64,000 nt of DNA from Pelecanus crispus (taxonomy: Eukaryota; Chordata; Aves; Pelecaniformes; Pelecanidae): NCBI RefSeq assembly GCF_030463565.1, contig NC_134656.1, positions 2,175,001 to 2,239,000 of the forward strand, written 5' to 3'. The notes beneath the pieces were generated by a model. That model had not been told where the DNA came from. It saw only the letters and a list, made by a program, of their open reading frames with translations, and made no database searches. Shown here in pieces: positions 1 through 28,692 of this stretch (the first letter of the stretch is position 1; every line of letters begins with the position of its first letter). A program made the position numbers and the translations under genes.

Positions 1-2290
1 CAGCTAAAGCCCCCTCCCAACCTCTCCCCCGAGCCCAGCTCCAGCGACGGACTCGCCCCTGCTCTGTTTTTAGCACATTCAAGTAGCTGCTTTCACAAGA
101 GGTAAAAGAAAGTTCATGGATCCGTTGACAGATCAGCCCAAGCGGGAATTTCTCTGGGAATTCCTGCAATAGCAGGTTGGCTCCCGCGGAGGTGGAGTTT
201 CCTCTGGATCTACCTCCACCCAGGCTTGGGGAGCGCTCCGGCCACCGGCTCCACGCTCGGGGGGCTGGGCTGAGCGACGCCACCGCTGCTTCCCAGCCAA
301 GGTCAGCCAAAAACCCTCCCCGCTCTGCAAACGCCTGTCCTGTTAACCCTTGGGAAGAGCGGAGCCGCAGGCTGGCAGGGTTAGGCTGCAGAGCTGGCCC
401 GTGCCCGCAGGCGTGCAGGGGCAGGGGGCATTTTCTTCTCCTGCCCGGCAGGCAGCGGACGGGGCTGCAGGCGTGAGGATTGCATGCCGTTATGTTCCTC
501 GGGGACCCGCTGCCAACCAGGCAGTCGTGGGGCCTGGGCAAGAACCGTCCGCCGCGGCGGGAGGCCGGCGTTAGCGGGGTGATGGGTTTCTCGCTCGGAG
601 GCAGGGAGCGACGGGGTGACGGCGCTCGGCATCGGTGACTGTGCGCTCTGGAATCTGAGACACGTCCCCGGCCATAGTTGTGGTCAGGAACCATCTTCGG
701 TTGCAGTGATACAAACCACATTCACAGTGGCAGCAGTGCCGCTCGAGCGCGCCTCTGACGCCAAGGACTGGCGTGACCCGACCCCACACACGGGACAGGC
801 AGCTGCCCGCTTCCAAGGACCTCCAGAAGGTCCCCTTGTTGGGACTTGTTTCCTCCTCCCTCGCAGAGGTGGGCCTCTCCAAAATGGCACCCCCTCGCTT
901 CGCGGCCAGAGCCTGCCAAGGGATGGAGGCTTTCCAGATGCTGCGGAGGCTCCAGACGGCGGGCTGGAGGGAACTCGCGCTCGCAAACGTGGGGCCAAGC
1001 CCAGAAGTTTCAAGGTAGCTCCAAGCGTCATGCCAGGGAGAGGGTCTGGAGCTCAGGTTTGGCCTGGGGCCACCTCTGCTCCGTTTGGGGACGAGTCGAA
1101 ACGCGTCTCGCGCATCTGGGGAGCAGCTCTTGCTCGAGGGGATGTCAGAGGTCTGTCCAGCTCTGTGCGAGCTGCCGTAAAGAGCAAGCCGGCAGCTTTA
1201 GGTACCTAAGAGGCAGTTTGGGGGACAGCCACCCAGGAGAGGTTTAGCACCGAGCTGTTCGATGCTCCCCACCCTTCTGTGCTGGGAAAGCTCAACTCTG
1301 CCCTCAGTGACTCGGTTGCCACAGGACAAAGCAGGGTTGGAGCTGAGCAAAGGGAGCCCTGGTTCCCGACACCTAATTCTGCAGCCCGAGGCCACGCAGC
1401 GCTCATCTCCACGCTTTCGCTCGATCCGCGGCCCCGCCGGGGCAGGACACGGCCGCTCTTTACCAGCACAGTCAGGGCCCTCTCTGAAACATCGGTGCTT
1501 GGCGAGGGCTGCGAAGCCGGCTGTGCGGGAGGCATCGAAGTTGTCCCCTTGCCAGGAACCAGCTGGAGAGAGCAACAATATTCAGCGGCGAGTCCCAGAG
1601 GCAGACACTGCGCAGCTCCCGGGGGATCGCGCCGCCCTCGCGCAGCGTACGAGTGCCATCTACAGGGGGGCTCCACGCTCCGGCCTGGGCACCCCCAAAC
1701 CATCCATCCCCTCGACAATCTTCTGTTAAGCAGCTTCGTGTCCCTAAGGCCGCGCTGGGCGGGCTGCAATGGCCCCATGTCTCGGTTTAGCCAGGCAGCA
1801 GGGCTAACCGCGGCGCTGAGGGCCACCCACCGCCGGATTGCAGCCGTGGGCGATATCCCTGCGGAGCTCGGTGGCTGCTGGAGCTGCTTGCCCGGCTCCG
1901 AGCGCCGCAGGGCTGCTGCCTCGAGTGGCTTTGCAGGCGGTTCCGCTGCCTGGGCTGCTGCGGCTCCTTCGGCATCGGCTCAGCTGGGGCTGGCGGAGGG
2001 GGCGAAGCGAGGCCCACCTGTGCAGGGCTGGGCAGGTTATAAAGGGCAGGGGTCCCCACTCCCTGCTCCCACCCAGGCCGGGCTGTGTGTGGGGTGCGGC
2101 AGCGCTCAGGGTCTCCCTGATGGGCAGCCCCCCGTGGCCCAGCTCAGTGATGGGGGGCAATCCCTGAGGAATGGGGCAGCCTGCAGCTGGGGGATGCCGT
2201 GCCAGCTGCCGGTACCCCACGACAACGCTTCGGGACACGCGTGTCAGTCCCTGCCGGCTCGGGGAAAAGCCTGAAAACGGCACCGTGGGG
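1..2290. other. Upstream region, no gene recognised
   Basis: Moderately GC-rich DNA with only short, overlapping open frames on both strands and no recognisable protein. In mammals SOX18 lies upstream of TCEA2, but I see no HMG-box or other SOX18-like sequence here, so any such gene is outside the window. Confidence 0.5.
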
Positions 2291-2360
2291 GAGAACCACG
2301 GCGGGGAGCGAGCGTGGGGCTCCCCCTCCGCGCTCTGCCAGGGCGGAGGCTGGCGGGGAC

Positions 2361-2438
2361 GGACTACAGCTCCCAGCGTGCCCCGCGGCCGCCCACCCCC
2401 CGCCCCCCCGCCGCGGGGCACGCTGGGAGTTGTAGTCC
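2361..2438. promoter_or_regulatory. Inverted pair of ZNF143/THAP11-like sites
   Basis: Two 29-base arms, 2361-2389 and 2410-2438, are reverse complements with one mismatch and a 20-base C-rich spacer. Each arm contains the motif ACTACAnCTCCCAGCGTGCC, the left on the + strand (2363-2384) and the right on the - strand (2415-2436). The motif matches the known 'ACTACAATTCCCAGC' element bound by ZNF143 and the THAP11/HCFC1 complex at many vertebrate CpG promoters. Binding here is inference. Confidence 0.7.
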
Positions 2439-2484
2439 CGCCGCTGGGCTGCGCGCCGGGAAGAGGCGGGCGGGCGCCTGGAGG

Positions 2485-2506
2485 ACTACAAGTCCCGGCG
2501 TGCCCC
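2485..2506 (+). promoter_or_regulatory. Third ZNF143/THAP11-like site
   Basis: A further copy, ACTACAAGTCCCGGCGTGCC, in + orientation 114 bases before the start codon. It differs from the paired copies in the TCCC(A/G)G core. Confidence 0.6.
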
Positions 2507-2619
2507 GCGCGTCGCCCGCCCGGACTGCGGTACCGGGGGCTGTGGTGGGCACCGGGCAGCAGCCGCCGGCCCCCCCCCCACCCCGCCCCGGCCCCCGGGC
2601 ACCGGCGGGGAGCGGCGCG

Positions 2620-19601
<16,982 letters not shown>

Positions 19602-19871
19602 TATGTGCCATGGCCCGAGAGCGGCAGCCAAACGCAGATCAGAGCGCAACCTCCATACGCCAGCTCCCACGGCAATTGTGTATTGTGTCCCAAGTGAGTT
19701 TGCATTGTCACGCGCTGGGAGAGCAGCGGTGGGGAGGCCTGCCTCTCCGCTCGGGCCTCAGTGGAGAGCCACAGCTGTGGGCTGACAGGTTGGCAGGAGA
19801 GCTCACTAAACACACTTAGTCGTTATTTTTCTCATCTAAGCAAGTACGGTCACTTTTTCTTCAAAACTAAT

Positions 19872-19877
19872 ATTAAA
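19872..19877 (+). terminator. TCEA2: Candidate poly(A) signal ATTAAA
   Basis: First poly(A)-signal variant about 270 bases after the TCEA2 stop codon, in a short AT-rich patch. A TGTGTGTG-rich stretch follows at 19910-19922, as a GU-rich downstream element would. Confidence 0.45.
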
Positions 19878-20432
19878 CATTTTTGTCAGTTTCTGACTTT
19901 TTATTTGAACTGTGTGTGTGTGCAGCACTTTGCTTTTTGCGGCGTGGAACTGCACGGGAGCTTGACAGATGGTCAGTGTCCAGATGGATGAGACCTGAAC
20001 GCTGCCCGGACCACCGGAAAGCGAGAAGCCGCTTGTAGGTACACCAGGTACACCCTCGGTGCGCGAAGGCTTGTTCCGAGTCAACTCCTGAAACGTAAAA
20101 CACTGGGCCAAGCCCTGGGGTGACTGGTCTTCCTCTCCTGACTGAGCCAACCTGTTGATGCAACGCAGCTTTTGGGGCACAGATCAGATGCTGCTTTCCA
20201 TCTTAAGAGCATTCGTTTGATTTTGCACAGTGTACCTTGTCATCTCAGGCCTCGGAATGCCCACAGCATAGGCTGCTGCGAGACGAGAGTGTGCTGCCCA
20301 GGTTGTAACAGACTGAAAGCAGGGTGACACCAGCCACAAAAAACCAACCCAAATGGTTGATTTGGGGGAGCAGGGCAGGGAGGAAGGTGTGCTAGGCCCA
20401 GGTGAGGTTACTTGAGAGAGGGAGAAGCCATC

Positions 20433-20438
20433 AATAAA
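20433..20438 (+). terminator. TCEA2: Candidate poly(A) signal AATAAA
   Basis: First canonical AATAAA after the TCEA2 stop codon. It is an alternative to the nearer ATTAAA. Confidence 0.4.
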
Positions 20439-20440
20439 GG

Positions 20441-23400
20441 AGGTGGAGGGAATCCACTGGCCAGGGGGAGTGTTAAAAGGGGGTCCCGGGCACTTTCCTG
20501 CTTGTATATGCTCTGCTCTTAGCTGGATGGCTGAAAAACAGCCTGAATTTTCAGAGGGACTTGCTGGAGAGGCTCAGGAGGAGGGGGAATGCTGCAAATA
20601 CAGGAAATCTTCCAGAGGCTTGGGCCTGGAGGAGGTAGGGATTACAAGTATCAGTGGGAGCTGTTAGCACTTAGCTGTAGAAATGGATGAGGTTTGAAGT
20701 GAGCTCGGAGCTAGCGCTTGGAAGGGGCGAGAGAAAGAAAGGAGCTGGCAGCAAAGCAAGCCTCAGGTGCCATGGCCGCAAAGGTGACCCTGCGAGGGGG
20801 ACCTGCAGGAGCAGGCTCTTTCTGGGAGGTAACTACAACCGGGGGGGGGGAAGTTCTGTCTGTCCTCACAACAGCTTTCAGCCCGAGACTTAAAATCCCT
20901 CTTCTCTCCCCTTTTCCTAGCCTTTAACTGGGGTGGCACAGCATTCGGGGGACCCCTGTAAGGCTTCCTGAGTTTGAGGCCGCGCAGGAGCATTTGCAGT
21001 TGCATCTCTTATGGCCTCGCTCCCCTGTTCCGGAGTGAAAAACGAGTATTTCCACTGGCTTTTCAGCATGCCAGACAGCAGACATTCAACAGAGACCTTG
21101 GAGATGTTTAGAGAGGAGTAAGCAGCCACATGAAAGCGATGGAAAATGTGCTCGCAGCCCCTTGGAGGGCTGCGCTCCTCTGGAGGCAGGGATCCCAACA
21201 GGATCCTTCGCTCGGGGCTTTCACTTTACGGGGTGCAGCCAAGTCTCCCAAGAAGGAAAAGATTCAAAGATGCTGACGACTCCTTTAAGCCTTACGAGTC
21301 TCACGGCAAATGGGATTATTCAAGCCAGGCTTGGGAGGGAACAGTGTCCTTGCAGTAATGCTTAAAAAAAAGCTTCAGGATCTGAATCCAAAGCTGGCTA
21401 AGGTGCTCTGGCTCGTGCGCTGTGGAGCCAGCTAATTGCCAGCTGCTAATTGCCTTTCTTCTTGTATTCCTGTAAGGAGGGCAGCGGAGCTTGGGTACAG
21501 TTTGCTGATAATCCTGAAGTAGGTAGGGCGAGTCCCAAGCAGGAGGAGCCCCTCAAACCAAGGGAAAAGGAGCATGTCTCAGGGCCATTTTCTGGGATAA
21601 CACCAAGGAGAGCCAGTGAGGGGAAAGCCACTGGATAAAGAGGCATCTTGGAAGTAAAGAATCACTTATAAGGTGTTTAAAAGTGCTAGGCTGGGGAGCA
21701 GGAGGCTAGATGAACTGGTGGCAGCGGGGTCTTCCCTGGGCTGAGGCTCCGACCTGAGGGGCTTCGGGGATGCTCAGCCTCTGAACCTTGAGCTACGGCC
21801 ACGTGAGGTATTTCTTTTACTCACAGAGCAAATCAAGCACCCAGAACTAAAACCTCCCCGGCGGAGGGGTGGGCTTGGCACTTGCAGGGGGGGAAAACCC
21901 TGCCACTACCAACCAAATAATGATACCGACTATTCCTGAACAAATGAACTATCTTTGGTCTCTCTCAAAAATACATTTTCTTGAACTGTATTTCCAGCTT
22001 GCCAAACAAAACTAAGTTTACTGACATGAATTTCCACAGAGTTGTGCCACTGGGAAACAAACAAACAAAAGTCAAGAGAAGTTTGTTTGTTTGGTTGGTT
22101 AAAAAATAACTTCAATAAAAAGAACCAGTGCTCCTTCTTTCTTTGAAAGGAAGAGGGGTAGAGAGGAGGAGGAGGGAAAGGGGTAGATAAATAGGAAAGC
22201 AGGGGCTGTTCTGGGGCAGGAAGAGCAAAGAGTTGTGCTGGGCTTCTGCAGCTGAGCTGGGCGGCAGGACCCCGGCCTTGGCTTCGTTTCAGGGCGGAGG
22301 GCAGGGGCTGCTGGCAGAAATGTTTTACTTCTGGGTGCAGGGACTCCAGTAAACCATTCCTCACGCCGTACAAAAATACACAGATATTATATATCTTCCC
22401 TGCGACATTTCCCACGCCGCGTGGAGCCCTGCCTGCCTGCTGCTGGGTGCCAAGCTGCTCCCGAGGGATGAGGGCAGAGCCCTGGGCTTCTCCGGGTGGG
22501 CGCGAGCCAGCCGGGAGCCTTCGCTTTCAGGGGTCCCGGTGCCTGTGGGTTTCTCAGGAGGGCAAATAATGCCTGCACGGCCCGCAGGTGTCTTTCCCCC
22601 TTCGCTGAGGTCTGTGAACCGAGGGTGCTCTGGGTTTGGGGTGACAAGCGCGTGCTGTGGCAGTGCCGTGCGATGGGGACCAGGTGCTCCGGGCCAGGGG
22701 CTGGCAGAGGGGGCAGCCGCCAGGCCCCCCGCCCACCCTCCAAGGGCATCCTCATGGCTCTGCACATTGGGGGGCCACAGCCCCAGGGTGCTGCTTCTGT
22801 CCAGCCCCGGTGCTGTGCCCCGGATTTACCAGGAATGCAAACGGGGCTGCAGCGCTGCTCCCCGCCCCGTGGGCCACTTCAAACAGATGGAGCAATGCAA
22901 ACCTGACAGGATTTTATATGTACAGAGACGCTTCCCAACTCCCCCCGCCCCCTCAAGTCCCCCAATAAAAGCCAACAAAAAAAAGCATTTAAAATAAAAA
23001 GTTAAAAAAAAAAAAACAACAACAATCAACCTCCCCCCCCACCCCAACCCCCCCCCCCAAACCCAGTCCCCAACTGGGTCCCAGGTGGGAAACGGGGACG
23101 TGCCGTGTCCCCAGGTGTGGCGGAGAGGGGATAAAGTGACCTCTTCAAAACGGGGTGCGGGTGGAGCCGGGGAGGGGGGGAGCCGGGCCCCGGGCGCTCC
23201 CCTGAGCCTCCCCGGCTCGCTCCGGCCAGCGGCGGGGACGGGGCAGGGGTTCAGTAGTACGAGCCGGCCCGGGCTGCGCCGCCGCGGTGGCACCAGCCCC
23301 GGGGACAGTCCTGGAGGGGTGGCCCAGAAACCGGGGTGACGGTTCATAGGTAAAAAGCTAAAAACTTTGTGGGGAGTGGGGGAGCTGGCAGGGAGGGCGG

Positions 23401-23476
23401 CGGAGGGGAAGAGGCACCGAGCCCCCGGCCCCGGCCACCGTGTCCCCGCCGGCGTCCCCGTGGCCGGCGGGCGCCC
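20441..23476. other. Gap between the convergent 3' ends of TCEA2 and RGS19
   Basis: No gene recognised. It must hold the RGS19 3' UTR at its right end, but I found no AATAAA or ATTAAA on the - strand close to the stop. A + strand A-rich block lies at 22960-23030. Confidence 0.5.
22960..23062. repeat. Low-complexity A-rich then C-rich block
   Basis: An AATAAA-containing A-rich stretch with an A run near 23005-23018 is followed by C runs broken by A. This is simple sequence, possibly an old insertion tail; no element body was recognised. Confidence 0.6.
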
Positions 23477-23665
23477 TTAGGACTCCGAGGAGGAGCGGGA
23501 GACGCTCTGGAGCAGCGATTTGTATATGGCAGAGTTCAGGAAGCGAGGGTAGGAGTCTCTGTGCATGAGCGTGTAGATCTGGAGCTGCGCGTCATCGAAG
23601 GTGTGCGAGGACGGCTCCTGCATCTTCCGGTTGATGACCTCCCGCACCCGCGAGTCCAGGCTCAC
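23477..23665 (-). CDS. RGS19: RGS19 last coding exon
   Basis: 189 bases coding VSLDSRVREVINRKMQEPSS, HTFDDAQLQIYTLMHRDSYP, RFLNSAIYKSLLQSVSRSS and SES, then TAA. Acceptor GCCGCCCAG. It completes the RGS box and the C-terminal tail. Confidence 0.97.
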   Translation of the reverse strand: MSLDSRVREVINRKMQEPSSHTFDDAQLQIYTLMHRDSYPRFLNSAIYKSLLQSVSRSSSES

Positions 23666-26600
23666 CTGGGCGGCAGGGAGAGAAACAGGGGTGTTGAGGG
23701 ACCCCCCAATGCTGCGCCTCCATCCCCAAAACCCACCCCTGCACCCCTCGCCAAGTTCTTGCAGGAAATTGGGTATCGGGACGTGGGGAGAGCACGGCGC
23801 GCTCCACCCCGCAGTGTATTTGCACCGGAGCCGGGGTATTTTGCACTGAGCTGCAGGGAGGAGCCGGGGGGTCTCCGGGTCCTCCCCGTGTCCCCTCGCT
23901 GGGCACGGGGCCGCAGGTTGGGGTGCTCCCACCCCGGGGATGCTGCGAGCTGGGCTGCAGCATCTCCTCAGCCCGCTGGTGCCCTCCTGAGGTTTCGGCC
24001 CCGCAGGACAGCCCAGCCCGTGGTCCCGCTGCTGGCTGCGTCCCGGGGGGGTTTTGGGGATGGGGGCCGGGGACACCCTTCCCACCACCACGAAGCAAAC
24101 CCGTTACCCTGCCAAACCCATCCCCAACCACCCACCCTCCCTCCCAAATTGCTGCCGGGCTGCAGCTGGGACAGAGCCCTTTCCCTAAGGAACAGCCCCC
24201 CGCAGCCCCATTTTAGCCTAAGCCCCCCCGAGAGCCACGGGAGGGGCTCTGCCCCGTACCTCCTTGGGCGAGAGGATGGAGATGTAGTCCTCGTAGATCA
24301 TCCTGGCCTTCTCGTCGATGGTGTGCTTGTTGCACTCGTTTTTGAGCTCCTCGCACGCTAGCCAGAAGAGCATGTTCTCCTCGCTGTACTCAGTCCGCAA
24401 GAACTCCCGGAAGACGTTGCGACCCGCCGGGCTCTTCATCAGCTTGTCGAAGGACTGTGCCCAGCCCCGCACCTCCTCCGGCGTGGGTTTGGCGCTGCCG
24501 GGTTCCGGCGGGGAAGGCAAAGGGACAGCGTTACGGTCAGCCCGGGAGGGCTGCGGGTTCCCCGCCGCGTCCCTCCCCGCACGGCTCGGCCGTGCTCATC
24601 CCTGGTCCCATCCCGGCGGGACCGTGCCTGAACACATCCCCCTGCGTTCACGCCGAGGCCGTTCCTGCTCGGGCTCCAGTTATTACCGAGGCTTTTGGAG
24701 GTGGCTCACGGGGGGGTCTGTCCCAGCTGGGCTGGAGCGTGGGCTTGCTTTCAGCTGAATTTTCCAAGCTGAGACGTTATTTTGGTGCTGGCTTTGCACG
24801 AACCCAAAAGGGAGCCAAAAAAAAAAAAAACCCAAAACCACCCCTTCCCTGGCAGAGCCGCAGCTCTGAGCCGCCCCAGCCGGGGAGAGACTTGGCATCG
24901 TGCGGCAGCCCTCACAGCTCGGGAGGGAGGGGGGCTGCTCCCCAGCAAATACTCATTACCTGCTAAAGCAGGCGGGAGCAATCATTATCAGTGGCTAATT
25001 AGCACCTCTGACCCCTAACCCTGCCACACCAGGTGCTGCGGAGCACCCATGGCTGGGCTGCAGCCAGGGTGTCCCCCCCCATCCCTCAGGGGGTGGGTGC
25101 TCGGTGCAGGGCACCCCCAGAGTGCAGGGTGCCTGCAGGCTGAGGCTCTGCCCTTGGGACATGGCTTGAAAGCTGCTGAGGTCCTTGCGTGCCTCAGTTT
25201 CCCTTTGCAAGGGGCCCAAGGGCCAGAATCGCGGAGGGCGGCAGCCCGTGGCTCTGGGCTCCCCGCTTCTCAGTGGCAACCAGGGACACGCCGCTGGAAG
25301 CAGCACCAGGAACCCCCGAATCCTGGCACCTCGATCCTGCTCCCCATGGGTGCACCAGCGAGCAGGATGCGGGGCTGGGTGCCAGGGAGGGTGGCAGCGG
25401 GTGCCACGCTGTGCCGTGCCGTGCCGGCCCCCCGGGCCCACCCCCCCGGCGCTGCCCCTGCACTCACCATGCTTCACAGTTTGGGATGGTCTCCAGTTTG
25501 GTCTCCCGGGACGCCCTCCACGCTCGCTCCCGGTCCTCGTTCCTAACAGGGAGACAGAAAGGTAGTCAGGGGCGTTGGGGATGCACCCGGACCCCCACCT
25601 TGACCCCCTGACTGGCCCTGGCCACCAAATCTCCTCCGCGGGCACCAGCACCCCCTTATCCGGCTCCTCCCCGGCACCCGCTGCGCCCGCAGCACCCTGG
25701 CTCCCTTGTGCAATTTTGCCGTCATCGTGCAAGGGTGCTTCCTGCACCCCGGCCCCACCGCGGCCCCGGCCCCACTCCACGGCCCGGGATGTGTGCCAGG
25801 GCCGAGCCGGAGCCGGAGCGGCCACGGGGCCGGGCAGCAGCAGCCGGCAGAGGTCAGTGCCGGCTCGGCCCACGGCAAAGCCATCGTGAACCGCCACGGA
25901 TAAACACCAATAAATAAATAAACGGGGGTGGCTGCAGGGCCGCGGCCAGCAGAGCTGGGGACCGCAGCGCGCTCAGCCCCCGCGCCCGGTTATCCCGGTC
26001 TCCAGCTGGTGCCGGCCCCGGCTCGCCCAGGAAGCCGGTGGCCAGGGTAGAGAAAGGCGAAGGGCCGGACCCTGCACCCCTGGGGCACCCCAACACCGGT
26101 GCAGCCTGAAGGCTGAGCGCGGGATGGAGGTGCCGGGGCTCGGGGGTGCCAGCGTCCCCTGTCCCCCCCCATCCCTCGCCCCCCGGGGTGCCAGGGGCAC
26201 AAGGGCAGAGCGGCCTCCAGCCAACTTCCCTCCGGCCCTCAAATTTCAGTGCTCGGCGCCGACCGCAGAGCTTCCTGCTTGCGACACCGTCCCTCGCCGC
26301 TCGCACAGGATTAAATGTGCAAACCTCGCCCCCGGCGGTGCGGGCGGCTGGCGTGGGCGAAGCTGCGGGCACGTCCCTGCCCACGCTGCCCCTGGGGCTC
26401 GCTGCCCGGCATGCCCGAGCCCCAGAATGGTTGGCACCAGTCACTGCTTGCTCCGGGAGCGGGGTACAGGAGGGATTTCTGTCCCATCTCTGCTCACAGG
26501 CTCTTACAGAGGAGGGACACAGGGAAGGATCACCCTGCCCGCAGCTGAATGCCATGAACCCAGGGCAGCGTCTGGGAGGGGGACAGTCGGGGCGAGCTGC

Positions 26601-28480
26601 GAGGGGAGCCGCTCACGGCGCTTGCTGCCTTGCACACGTGAGGAAACGAGACGGGATCAGGCAAGACGGGGCCCCAGGGACCCAGCGGGGGCTTGCACGG
26701 GGCTGATGCATCAGTGCCGGGGATGCACTGGGGGTTTGCACGGGGCTCAGCTCCGGGGTTTGTTGCTCCTCCAAGCTCGGTGCTGTCGGTGGCCGTAAAG
26801 CCCAGAGCTGCTGCAAAGCCCGAAGCCATCAGCAACCTCAGAGCGGGCTGATGCTGAAGATGGAGGAGAGCAGAGGGGCTCTTCAAAATCTGCGTTATCT
26901 ATAGAATACGGAGCTGGGGATCCTCGGAGAGGACAGGAGATGCAGCCGCAGGCAAGCGGCTGGTTATGTCCTTGGCTTTGGGCAGTGCTGGGAGGCCAGG
27001 GCTGGACTCTGCACCCACTGCTCCAAGGCAGAGCTGCCCGGGTGGGCTCCCACGGACGAGGCCATCTGCCTCGGGCAGGGCGCTGTGGCTGCGAGAAGGC
27101 AGCCGTGACGCCGGACAGGGAAACCCAGCTCTCCTCCTGCCCTGACCTGCCTGAAACAGGCAGCAAAATCCTCCTGCCTGCACAGCGCTGCGCCCAGGGG
27201 TCCCGCTGCCCTGCCTTGCCGCCCCGCCGGGGCGCAGCCAGGTGCCCGGGGAGGGCAGCTCGGGAAGGCAGAGCTGGGGCAGCTCGGCCGAGCACCGCGC
27301 TGTGCTGCCGGCACTGCCTGCAGCTTCCCCCGTGCAGCCCGGCCGGGGACGGCCAGCCCCCGGAGAGCCGGTGCAGTGCCAGAGGGGGTTTCCCGGAGCC
27401 GCTTTCTGCTCTGTATTTTTTAAAAAGATTTGGCCGCCAGGCAGGAGTCAAGGCACACCGAGGCGCGGCGAGGCTCGGGCTTGCAAGCTCTCTGGGCTCT
27501 GTGCAGACGAGAGCAACGCGCCACGGCACCGCTGATGCCCATCTGCTCCAAAACCACAGAATCACAGAATCACAGAATGCTTTGGGCTGGAAGGGACCTT
27601 TAGAGCTCATCCAGCCCAACCCCTGCAGTGCCAGGGACAGCTTTAACCAGACCAGGGTGCTCAGAGCCCCGTCCAACCTGGCCTGGGATGTTGCAAGGGA
27701 TGGGGCCTCCACCACCTCTCTGGGCAACCCCTTCCAGTGCTTCACCACCCTCACTGTAAAAAAATTTCTTCCTTATATCCAGCCTAAATCTCCCCTCCTT
27801 TACTTTAAAACAATTACTCCTCGTCCTGTCACAACAGGCCTTGCTAAAAAGCTTGCCCCCATCCTTCCTATCGGCCCCCTTTAAGCACTGAAAGGCTGCA
27901 CTAAGGTCTCCCCGCAGCCTTCTCTTCTCCAGGCTATATATATATATAAAAACCTATATATAAACCCCATTTATACACTTTCTAACCACGACACCCATTC
28001 AGCTTTCGAACCCCAACCCAAGCACACAAGCAGCCCAGAGGCTCAGCCCGGTGAGCGGGGCCAGCTCCATCCCAGCTGCCCTCCCGCGCCCACTGCCCAC
28101 GGTGCTGCGTGGGCGCCGGGATCTGCGCCCAAAAGCTGTGGAGCACCCAGGGGCGGGGGCTGCCGCAGGAGCCCGTCTCCCTCGAACCCAGGCGCCTGCT
28201 CGGGCAGCAGCCGCGTTCGAGCGCTTGGTGCTGCACGAAGCACGGAGGACCAGCAACACGCGGGCAACCCTCGCATCTCCCCAGCTTATCGGGACCCTGG
28301 AATATCGGACGAGAAGGCGGGCGGCTGACGCTCGGCGGCCCCGCGGGAGCCTGGGGCCGGGGCAGGCGGTGGGACGTACCATGAGCAACTGCAGCAGCAG
28401 CACCAGCAGAAGCAGCAGGCGTTGGGGCGGTGGTTGCTGGCGGGTTGCACCGTTGTCGGAGAAGTCTCATGCCGGGACAT
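23477..28480 (-). CDS. RGS19: Regulator of G-protein signalling 19 (GAIP), start uncertain
   Basis: RGS19 is a GTPase-activating protein for Gi/Go-class alpha subunits, anchored to membranes by palmitoylation of its cysteine string. Coding exons on the - strand: 28480-28380, 25542-25468, 24494-24260, 23665-23477 (600 nt, 199 residues plus TAA) if translation begins at ATG 28478-28480. The cysteine string (CCFCWCCCCSC) occupies residues 22-32. The RGS box runs from about 73 to 189 and includes SFDKLMKSPAGRNVFREFL, EYSEENMLFWLACEEL and the SILSPKEVSLDSRVREVIN block. The C terminus is SVSRSSSES. RGS17 and RGS20 are close relatives, but SCSWNEDRERAWRASRE and the TCEA2 neighbour favour RGS19. The frame is open upstream of this ATG into 28516 and probably exon 28835-28693, so a longer N terminus is possible. 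Confidence 0.92.
24260..24494 (-). CDS. RGS19: RGS19 RGS-box exon 1
   Basis: 235 bases coding Cys59 to Glu137, from CAKPTPEEVRGWAQSFDKL through YEDYISILSPKE. It contains most of the helices of the RGS fold. Donor GTACGG, phase 0. Confidence 0.96.
25468..25542 (-). CDS. RGS19: RGS19 linker exon
   Basis: 75 bases completing Trp34 and coding NEDRERAWRASRETKLETIP then NCEA, plus two bases of Cys59. Acceptor CTGTTAG, donor GTGAGT. It corresponds to the segment between the cysteine string and the RGS box. Confidence 0.92.
27554..27935 (-). mobile_element. 5'-truncated CR1 LINE fragment in RGS19 intron
   Basis: The + strand reads CACAGAATCACAGAATG followed by the CTTTGGGCTGGAAGGGACCT block. This is the reverse complement of a CR1 3' end with its short terminal repeats. 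The element is therefore on the - strand, with its 3' end at 27554. The - strand frame VVKHWKGLPREVVEAPSLAT resembles the end of the CR1 reverse-transcriptase ORF. About 380 bases remain; the element is inactive. Confidence 0.92.
27934..27962. repeat. (TA)n run next to the CR1 fragment
   Basis: A short TATATATATATA stretch adjoins the truncated end of the CR1 copy. Confidence 0.8.
28380..28480 (-). CDS. RGS19: RGS19 cysteine-string exon (coding part from first available Met)
   Basis: The full exon probably runs 28516-28380, after acceptor TTTCAG. From the ATG it codes MSRHETSPTTVQPASNHRPN, then the cysteine string and two bases of Trp34, before donor GTACGT. The ATG context is weak (C at -3, T at +4). 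Confidence 0.85.
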
Positions 28481-28692
28481 CGGAAGGGGTGTCTCTGCGG
28501 ACGCGGGTCCTGCGTACTGAAAGGCAGGAAGGCAGGGAGCAGGTGAGGGAGCTGCCCGATGATTATTCCCCGCAACGTGCAAGCACACGGAGATAAATGA
28601 GGGACCCCCGCGCAGTGACTCGCTGGGATTTAGTTTTGGGTCCTGCTTGCCGTCCCGGCCACCAACCAGCCCGGAGACAGTCACCACCTCAC

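Larger units (their letters stand above)
19602..20440 (+). other. TCEA2: Probable TCEA2 3' UTR
   Basis: DNA after the TGA with no splice-like continuation. Candidate poly(A) signals are ATTAAA at 19872 and AATAAA at 20433. The true transcript end is not determined. Confidence 0.5.
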
